Notes under the pieces: generated by a model
Databases searched by the model: none
What the model was told of the DNA's origin: nothing
The model's input: only the letters and a program-made list of their open reading frames with translations
Made by a program: the position numbers and the translations under genes
NCBI GenBank assembly: GCA_039720395.1
Contig: JBBPBK010000068.1
Coordinates: 62,001 to 126,000 of the forward strand
Origin: Liquidambar formosana
Taxonomy: Eukaryota; Streptophyta; Magnoliopsida; Saxifragales; Altingiaceae
Length of the DNA: 64,000 bases
Reading direction: 5' to 3'
In this document: positions 57,095 through 64,000 of the stretch, piece by piece
How positions within the stretch are numbered: the stretch's first letter is position 1
How the letters are laid out: every line of letters starts with the position of its first letter

Positions 57095-58339
57095 ATGGAA
57101 GCCTTGGATGGGTTCTTAAGAGGGTTTTTGGCAGTCATGGCTGCCAAAGACAAAACTGAGTTTAAGCGCTTCGGCTTGGAACCATTGCTCTCCATAAGGC
57201 ACATGAAGCTCGAGATGACCCTTCTCACTGCTGCTACATACTTCTGGGATCCTCAAATCCATGTCTTTCGATTTAATTATGAAGAATTATGCCCAACCAA
57301 GGAGGAATTCTGTGCTTTATTTGGAGTTTCGCCCGCAGGGCCATTCATTCTTCTTACACCTCGCTCGGATTACCTTGCTTCCTTCTCGAATTTTCTTGGC
57401 ATTCCTCAAAGGGACGCAACGATCTTTGTCAAGGACCATATGGTGGACTTGATGAAGTTAGCAACCTCATTCTTGGCTCATGATAGCGAAGGTACTCTGA
57501 CTTTCACCCCTCAAATTCAGCATGCACTCGCTTTCTGTTTAATTGGTCGCTTTCTCATATCCACCGGCACTCTTCAAGCCCCTGTTCAAATATGTGAGCT
57601 GGTTGCCCCTCTTCTCAAGCGACATAACATCATTCCTTTGGTATTAGATGAAACCTTGAATGGTTTAGATAAAATTCATGGCAACCCCAAAGTGCCTTTA
57701 GAAGGTAGCCCCTTTTTACTGCAAATGTGGCTGCTCGAGCGCTTGAACTTTCTATCTCCCACCACTATCAATCCATACAAGCCCCAGCACTTCTGTCTGC
57801 GCCGAGTTGAACTCCCTAGGCTGTTCTCTTTAAGAGATTGGTTGGGTTATTTCCACACGCTGTCATGGCGGAACATTAAATGGTACGTCTTTACATGGGG
57901 GTGTAAAGAGCAGGTACTTTTTCGAACCTCGGGGTGTGCTTTTGTCAAACTCATAGGACTGAGGTCAACTTCCTTCTATTGGGCTTCGAGAATTCTTCGC
58001 CAGATGGGCGCCATGCAAACCATACCGTCCTTAACAGGACCTTGTTGCTTTGTGGAACTTGTCGGTCCTACCATAATCAAATGGGCGAGGACTCGCTGGC
58101 CTACAGACCTGAAATTGACTCGGATTGCCAACACTGAAGGGCCTTTCGAGATGAGTAGAGAATACAAGCACTGGTTGAAGGATGATTTGGGCGAAAGGGA
58201 AACTTCTCGCCAAGAAAGAATTTATGACCTTATCAAGGACACGAGATTTGGACTTTGCAGAGAGGACATTCTTGAAGCAGTGGAGGCATCCCACGGCCAT
58301 AACTTGCGAAAGAAAAAAAGACTTGATAGAGAGAGATAG
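57095..58339 (+). CDS. DUF7745-type PMD-related gene, element D, nearly full length
   Basis: Opens MEALDGFLRGFLAVMAAKDK and stays open for 414 codons; a CAG-to-TAG change at 58337-58339 removes only the last 14 residues of the 428 in A and B (original stop 58379-58381). Motifs: FWDPQIHVFRFNYEELCPT, EEFCALFGVSPAGPF, LLQMWLLERLNFLSP, FCLRRVELP, SLRDWLGYFHTLSWRNIKWY; C-terminus KKKRLDRER is basic. The start is set by the TATA box at 57040 and by conservation in three copies. AATAAA at 58437. It lies antisense to gag-pol and runs toward the pol end. Function unknown; a distant match to the PMD signature suggests a PMD-type fold. It may still yield protein. Confidence 0.75.
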   Translation: MEALDGFLRGFLAVMAAKDKTEFKRFGLEPLLSIRHMKLEMTLLTAATYFWDPQIHVFRFNYEELCPTKEEFCALFGVSPAGPFILLTPRSDYLASFSNFLGIPQRDATIFVKDHMVDLMKLATSFLAHDSEGTLTFTPQIQHALAFCLIGRFLISTGTLQAPVQICELVAPLLKRHNIIPLVLDETLNGLDKIHGNPKVPLEGSPFLLQMWLLERLNFLSPTTINPYKPQHFCLRRVELPRLFSLRDWLGYFHTLSWRNIKWYVFTWGCKEQVLFRTSGCAFVKLIGLRSTSFYWASRILRQMGAMQTIPSLTGPCCFVELVGPTIIKWARTRWPTDLKLTRIANTEGPFEMSREYKHWLKDDLGERETSRQERIYDLIKDTRFGLCREDILEAVEASHGHNLRKKKRLDRER

Positions 58340-58742
58340 AAGACAAACAAAATAACTCTGAAGAAACTTAAGAGGACTTAAAGACTCAAAGAATAGAATA
58401 TCTATGGCATGTCGATAGTTCCTTTTACTTAACATCAATAAATTGTTATGTCAAACAATTAGTTTCAAATGAATTGCCAATAATAATCTACTTTCGAGAT
58501 TTTTTGATTGTGTTGATTGGACCGCACCCAATGTAACTTTATGAGCTGCCTACGTATCCCCGTTTTCTTTTTCTTTTCTTTTTTTCTCTTTTTTTTTCTT
58601 TTTTTCTTTTTTCTTTTTCTATTTTCTTCTTCTTTTTTTTTTTTCCTCTTTTTTTTTTTCTTTTTGGGGAATCAGGTCCTCGTAGTTCAAATGCCTTAAC
58701 TTTTGCCTAGACCGCCTTTACAGGTTTTCAACCTAGCAGGCC
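58340..58742. other. Convergence zone with pyrimidine tract, element D
   Basis: 58563-58665 is a T/C run with one A, equivalent to the purine tract of B, between the antisense gene end and the pol end. Flank CTGCCTACGTATCCCC is conserved. The small ORF through the tract is low-complexity. Confidence 0.7.
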
Positions 58743-61700
58743 TTATACATAATACTTCTTTAATTGATCCAAATTAGTAGGACGAGCAAACTCGATCCCA
58801 TCCAAATCCATAAGTCGAACAGCCCTGCTGGCAATATCTCCTTGATGACGTACGGTCCACCCCAACTTGGTTTGAACTTTCCTCGTGGATCGAAAATTGG
58901 AGCTCGGATCTCTTTCAACACTAAATCCCCTTTCTTCAAGCCTCTGTCTTTGACATGTTTGTTGAACGCCCTTGCAACTCTTCTCTGGTACCCTTGCACA
59001 TGGTAGAGAGCCCTCAATCGCCTTTCATCTAGCAATGCCAACTCATCATAACGACCTTTGATCCAGTCTACCTCTGCTAGCTGACTTTCCACTGCAACCC
59101 TTAATGAAGGAACTTCCAATTCCACTGGCAGAACAGCCTCCATCCCATACACCAGCGCATACGGCGTAGCCCCTGTTGACGATCTGACTGACGTTCTGTA
59201 CCCCCATAATGCCAATGGTAGTTTCTCATGCCAATCAGTGTACGTGTCAGCCGTTTTCTGTAATATCTTCTTGATGTTCTTGTTGGCGGCTTCCACTGCG
59301 CCGTTTGTCTGCGGGCGATATGGAGACGACAAGTGGTGAACGATCTTGTACTTCTGCAAGAGTTCTTTGGTCTCCTTCTGGAAATGCTGACCGTTATCTG
59401 AAATGACCTCATGCGGTACCCCATATCGGTAGATAATGTTGAGCTGTATGAACTGCGCCACCTTTTTAGCATTCAAAACTTTGAAGGAAGCTGCTTCCAC
59501 CCATTTGGTAAAGTAATCGATGGCTACCAAAATGTATTCATGACCATTGGATGCCTTCGGCTTAATCTGTCCGATGATATCTATTCCCCACACTACAAAC
59601 GGCCATGGAGTTGACATGCTTGTTAAGGGCATAGAGGGCAAATGTTGTCCGTTGGCGAAGAGTTGACACTTATGGCACTTCTTGACGTGGGCATAGCAAT
59701 CCCTTTCCATTGTAGACCAGTAATACCCTAGTCTCATGATCTTCTTAGCCAACATGTATCCATTCATATGCAGAGCTCCCACTCCTTCATGGATTTCTTC
59801 GATGAGTTTTCTGGCTTCTTCCTCCGTGACACACAGCAAGTGGATTCCGTTGTAAGATCTCCGATACAGTTTTCCTCCACATACCACATAATGGCTTGCC
59901 AATCTTCTCAGTGTTCACCGATCCACGCGAGATGCTTCCTCTGGATATTCTCTTTCTTCGATGAGCCTTCTAATGTCATAAAACCAAGGGTGGTTATCTG
60001 TTACCTCTCCTTCTCAAATGGAACAGCAATAAACAGGTTTCTCTCTGCATTCGATCATGAGCGGTTTCACGCTTCCTCCTTCTGGTATCTCCACCATTGA
60101 AGCTAGGGTCGCTAAGGCATCAGCAAACTGATTCTTGTTTCTCGACAGGTAATTGAACTCGATTTCCGCGAACTCTTTAGTCAGTGCTTCCAAATAGGCA
60201 TGATAGAGCAACAGCTTCTCATCGTGAGTCTTCCACTCCCCTTTTATCTGACAGATAATCAATGCTGAATCTCCGAACACCTCTAGTTCTTTTATCCCCA
60301 ACTCTAACGCAGCTTCCAATGCTAGGATGCAGGCCTCATACTCTGCTATGTTGTTGGTGGCTTCGAACCCCAATTTGACTGCTAAAGGCGTGAAGGCTTC
60401 CTCGGGCGAGACTAGTAGCACTCCTATGCCATAACCTCTTCTGTTTGCAGCTCCGTCGAAGTAGACTTTCCAAACCTTCTTCTTGATTTCCAGGATATCT
60501 TCGTCGGGGAACTCATCATTGAATTGGGTTGATAATGACAGAGGGCAGCTTGCTAAATGGTCTGCAATGACACTTCCTTTGACGGACTTCTGCGCCAGGT
60601 ACTTTATGTCGAATTCATTGAGAGGAAGCGACCAACGAGCGGTCCTATATGATAGGACTAGTTTTTCTAGCAAATACTTCAAATGATCCAATCGACTTAT
60701 CAACAGGACTTCGAAAGACATCATGTAATGACAGAGTTTCTGGGTAGCCCATACCAATGCTACGCAAGCCTTTTCTAACGCATTGTACTTTACTTCATAA
60801 TCTGTCATTTTCTTGCTCAAGTAGTAGATGGCATTTTCCTTTTTCGACCCTTCAAGGTATTGAGCTAACATGGCTTCCGTCGCGGTTTCGGTAACCGTTA
60901 AATATAACAGTAATGGTTCACCTTGCCGCGGGGGAACCAAGATTGGGGGGTTGCTTAGATACCTTTTAATGATCTCAAAGGCTTCTTGACAATCCTCATT
61001 CCATTCCTTGGAAACGCCCTTTTTAAGTAGCTTGAAAATTGGCTCGCATACCATGGTCAGATTGGCGATAAAACGACTTATGTATTGAACTCTCCCCAGA
61101 AAACCCCGGATCTGCTTTTTCGTTCTTGGTGGCTCCATCTCCGTGATAGCTTTTATCTTCCCTGGATCGACTTCAATTCCTCTCTGAGTGATCATGAAAC
61201 CCAACAGCTTCCCCGCGGTGACTCCGAAGGCACACTTCTGAGGATTCAGTCGGAGGTTGTACTTCTTTGCCCGTTCTAGGAACTTCTCCAATGCCGCGAA
61301 ATGTCCTTCCCGGTCTACAGATTTGACTATCATGTCGTCCACATACACCTCCACTTCTTTATGGATCATATCATGCAATAGGGTCGTAGCAGCTCTTTGG
61401 TAAGTAGCCCCAGCATTTCTCAAGCCAAAAGGCATTACCTTGTAGCAATACGTGCCCCACTGCATGATAAAAGCCGTCTTTTCCATGTCTCGAGGTGCCA
61501 TCTTTATCTGGTTGCAACTGGAGAACCCATCCATGAAGGAGAGAAGAGCATGGCCTGCTGTACTGTCTACCAACACATCGATATGCGGTAGAGGGAAATC
61601 ATCCTTTGGGCTCGTAGCATTAAGGTCGCGGAAGTCAACACACATTCGCACTTTCCCATCTTTTTTAGGCACAAGCACTATGTTGGATAGCCATTTAGGG

Positions 61701-62101
61701 TACTCCACAACTTGGAGAAACCCGGCATCTAATTGTTTAGTTACCTCTTCTTTTACTTTCAAAGCCCATTCTGGTTTTAATCTTCTTAATTTTTGCTTTA
61801 TAGGCTTTTTAGTGGGATTAGTGGGGATGTAATGTTGCACTATATCTAGATCAATCCCAGGCATATCCTCATAAGACCATGCGAAGGCCTCTACATTGGC
61901 TTTTAGAAGTATTATCAATTTTTCTTTTTCGGCAGGCGAGAGAGTTATCCCAATTTTAATTATCCTTGGCAATTCATCTGTCCCTAGATTGATTGATTCC
62001 AATTCATCCATGTTAGGTTCGGTAACGCCCCTTTTCCTTTGCTTGACGAGCTCCGGGGGGATGTCATTCCTAGGATCTATATCCATGCCATAGATATCCA
62101 T
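58743..62101 (-). pseudogene. pol of element D: RT, native and second RNase H, integrase; lightly damaged
   Basis: ATG 62101 (MDIYGMDIDPRNDIPPEL). RT with intact YVDDM and MPFGLRNAGATYQRA; native RNase H LYLTVTETATEAML without the usual first Asp; second RNase H with VYFDGAANRRGYGIG, NIAEYEACILALEA and FGDSALIICQI; integrase with HEGVGALHMNGY...CHKCQ, WGIDIIGQ, SDNGQHFQKE and NGAVEAANKNI. Lesions: TGA at 60014-60016 and TGA at 59915-59917 (both CGA in B or its equivalent), and one missing G near 58824 that changes the last residues. The least damaged pol in the window. Confidence 0.88.
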
Positions 62102-62285
62102 AGAAGAGAGAAAGGAAACACTGCAAATAATGAAAAGAAACACACTTTATTGACTGAACTAACAAAACAGAACAAAGAAAAGAAAACACATGTGCCACAA
62201 CTAGGAAACGACTCCTAACTCCACAAGGTGGGCTAGGCGGACACACTTTATTTGAAAGGAAAGCTAAAACAAGCTACTAAGGAAC
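62102..62285 (-). other. Gap between gag-pro and pol, element D, with acceptor-like site
   Basis: Same 184 bp as in B, with CATTATTTGCAG and the VSFLSS codons before the pol ATG. Possible intron end as in Ogre elements. Confidence 0.5.
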
Positions 62286-64000
62286 CTACAAACTACTATC
62301 AGGTAAGTCGAGATCCTCCCCCTCAAGAACTTCTACAATGGTACCCTCTTCAAGATACCAATTAAGGAGCGGCATGGCTGCATGGTGAATTGAAGAACAC
62401 TCGAGATCCGATTCCTCTACAGCAAGAACCATATCTTGAAACATTGTAACCATGGCTTCCGAATCCATCTGTTCTGCCCAGTCCTCACTCTTCTCTTCCC
62501 AATAGCCATCCTTGATTGCTTCATCATCAACCATTGTTGCAGTGATGGGATACCACTCAGTGAAGAATATTTCAAACCCCGGAACTCTCGCCTTGGTTGC
62601 TCTGTCAATGGATGGTTCGGGGAATCCACAGAATAGAAAGTCCTCCCCCTCCTTAACAAAGTAACCATTCAAGGTAGGTCGGTATGGCGAGATTCGGATA
62701 TCTGGCGCCCTTCCTTCTGCTTTTGCTTTGACCCTTTCTCTGCTTCTCTGCAACATCTCCATATGGTCCTTTTTGGAAGGCTCATACCCCAATCCGAAGG
62801 TATAGGTGACAATGCGGCTCTGAACGGATGCCGGTATGCCTTGCTGACGGCGTCCTAGTCCCATGCCTAGGAAGAAACTCATTTTCTTTATTATGTTCCC
62901 CACATGCAAATTGCCATGAGGGTAAAAGTCGAGAAGTATCAACTCTCTCTGTTCTGGCTCTTTTTCTATGCATTGAACATACTCGAACCCAGACAATGGT
63001 GCTCCAACGGGCTCGGGCTTGATCTCGCAAATGGGTACCCCTGACGACTTCAAGTCATAATCACCTTGGAGTGTGACGATGGCCCCTTCATAAGGGAACT
63101 TGACTTTTTGGTGCAATGAAGAAGGGACAGCCCCTGCAGGATGAATCCAAGGTCTCCCCAACAAGAGATTGACGCAGGACGGGACATCCAGCACTTGGAA
63201 CTCCACTCTGAATTCTGTAGGCCCCATAATCAGCGGCAAAGTGATCACTCCAATCACCTCTCTACGGGTGTTATCATAGGCTCTCACTGTTTGCCCAGAT
63301 GGCACGAAGTCTGTTGGATCCAACCCCAAAACGGTGGCAGTTCTGAGAGGGCACACATTAAGAGCCGAACCATTGTCGATCAGGACTGTCGGAACCCTCT
63401 TTCCCATGGTGTCGACAGTGATGTACATGGCTTGTGAATGGCTAGGTCCACTTTTTGGTAGGTCTGCTTCTGAGAACACAATGGTTGAGTTCTTCGAGGT
63501 TGGATTCACCAAGTTCACCAAATTTTCTGGAGATGTGTCAGCGGGAACCTGTATCTGGTTGAGCAACTTCAAGATTGTCTGACGGTGCTTGTAAGAGGCC
63601 ATGAGCAAACCCCATACAGTGATGTTGGCATTAGTCTTTCTCAATTGCCTAAGCACTTCGTCCTCCTCTTCTTGCAGGTCGAGGTGGCGATTACCTTCCA
63701 AGTCCCCCAATGGGTTGTCAGATTCTAAAGGCGGAGGCTTGAAATGGCAACCCCCTCTAGTTATGTGCTCCACTTCGTCATCGCTCATCCACATATCATC
63801 AATCTCACCTACATCACCCATGAGGTCATCCCATGTGATTGTGTCGATCTCTTCCATTTGGACTTCCTCTGGTAACTCATCCCAACCTGTGGGGATTATA
63901 GGCTCATCAGGGATGGGGTCGGGGTAGAGTACATAGTAATCAAACTTTCCAGACGACTCTCCCAACAAACCCACTTTAGGATCTCCTGCCTCGAACCTTT
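62286..64000 (-). CDS. gag-protease ORF of element D, C-terminal part, open to the window edge
   Basis: Open from the window edge to the stop at 62286-62288, 571 codons visible. It starts within the region after the second zinc knuckle (ERFEAGDPKVGLLGESS). Protease: VLIDNGSALNVCP and LLLGRPWIHPAG. The G-patch-like segment reads FFLGMGLGRRQQGIP. The acidic tail (GYFVKEGEDFLFCGFPEPS, then GFEIFFTEWYPIT) is unbroken, unlike B where a TAG sits just before it. The Gag half lies beyond 64000. Confidence 0.85.
   Translation of the reverse strand, partial: RFEAGDPKVGLLGESSGKFDYYVLYPDPIPDEPIIPTGWDELPEEVQMEEIDTITWDDLMGDVGEIDDMWMSDDEVEHITRGGCHFKPPPLESDNPLGDLEGNRHLDLQEEEDEVLRQLRKTNANITVWGLLMASYKHRQTILKLLNQIQVPADTSPENLVNLVNPTSKNSTIVFSEADLPKSGPSHSQAMYITVDTMGKRVPTVLIDNGSALNVCPLRTATVLGLDPTDFVPSGQTVRAYDNTRREVIGVITLPLIMGPTEFRVEFQVLDVPSCVNLLLGRPWIHPAGAVPSSLHQKVKFPYEGAIVTLQGDYDLKSSGVPICEIKPEPVGAPLSGFEYVQCIEKEPEQRELILLDFYPHGNLHVGNIIKKMSFFLGMGLGRRQQGIPASVQSRIVTYTFGLGYEPSKKDHMEMLQRSRERVKAKAEGRAPDIRISPYRPTLNGYFVKEGEDFLFCGFPEPSIDRATKARVPGFEIFFTEWYPITATMVDDEAIKDGYWEEKSEDWAEQMDSEAMVTMFQDMVLAVEESDLECSSIHHAAMPLLNWYLEEGTIVEVLEGEDLDLPDSSL

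Larger units (their letters stand above)
47059..64000 (-). mobile_element. Element D: Tat-type Ty3/gypsy retrotransposon, minus strand, 5' end outside the window
   Basis: Minus-strand order: gag-pro (64000-62286), pol (62101-58743), pyrimidine/purine tract, antisense DUF7745-type gene (57095-58339), antisense PMD-like gene (52312-56636, interrupted), hairpin and 74-bp repeats, polypurine-tract region and 3' LTR (50076-47059). Very close to B throughout. It carries a copia solo LTR at 54321-55973. Inserted in a reverse copia LTR, with GGAAG (47054-47058) as the visible side of the expected target duplication. Confidence 0.9.

Noticed and set aside
58517..58699. A phenylalanine-rich 60-codon ORF
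   Set aside because: Translation of the pyrimidine tract; low complexity and off-frame to any gene.
1..64000. tRNA, rRNA, snRNA or single-copy host genes
   Set aside because: I saw no cloverleaf with A and B boxes, no rRNA motif and no host gene that is not inside a retrotransposon; a short RNA gene could still be missed by eye.

Overview
This window is transposable-element DNA from a flowering plant, with no recognisable single-copy host gene. Evidence is a Ty1/copia element with a tRNA-iMet-type primer site, giant Ty3/gypsy elements with a second RNase H domain (Tat lineage, Ogre/Retand-like), plant-type introns and many nested insertions. The species cannot be named from the sequence.

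Layout. (A) 1-21954: a minus-strand Tat-type element, its 3' LTR at the left edge (1-488), split by a Ty1/copia element (7586-17105) and truncated in gag at 21954. (B) 21955-22248 is an LTR fragment, followed by a plus-strand Tat-type element (22249-39031) with 5' LTR, primer site, gag-pro and pol. B is cut off inside its 3' tandem repeats by a second copia element (39032-45328). (C) 45329-46205 is a minus-strand pol scrap, then a reverse copia LTR fragment (46206-47058). (D) 47059-64000+ is another minus-strand Tat-type element inserted in that copia LTR. It runs off the right edge inside gag and carries a copia solo LTR (54321-55973).

Shared organisation of A, B and D. Reading in the gag-pol direction: LTR, primer site, gag-protease ORF, a 184-bp gap ending in a splice-acceptor-like site (measured in B and D), RT/RNaseH/RNaseH/integrase ORF, a purine tract, then two genes on the OPPOSITE strand, then tandem repeats and the 3' LTR. 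The antisense genes are an intronless 428-codon gene (probably DUF7745 type) and a seven-exon plant mobile domain (PMD)-like gene. The two look distantly homologous. Each antisense gene, and the LTR promoter, is preceded by a related GC-rich module of inverted ACGGT(T/C)A(C/G)CC-type half-sites.

Most striking observation: in B the seven-exon PMD-like gene is fully intact (568 codons, all splice sites canonical, all introns phase 0), while gag-pro and pol of the same element carry several stops and frameshifts. The tandem repeats next to the 3' LTR differ completely between A (about 90-bp unit) and B/D (74-bp unit). The first copia element has nearly identical LTRs around long-dead coding sequence, which suggests movement in trans. 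All functional statements are read from sequence and remembered family features; no search was run.
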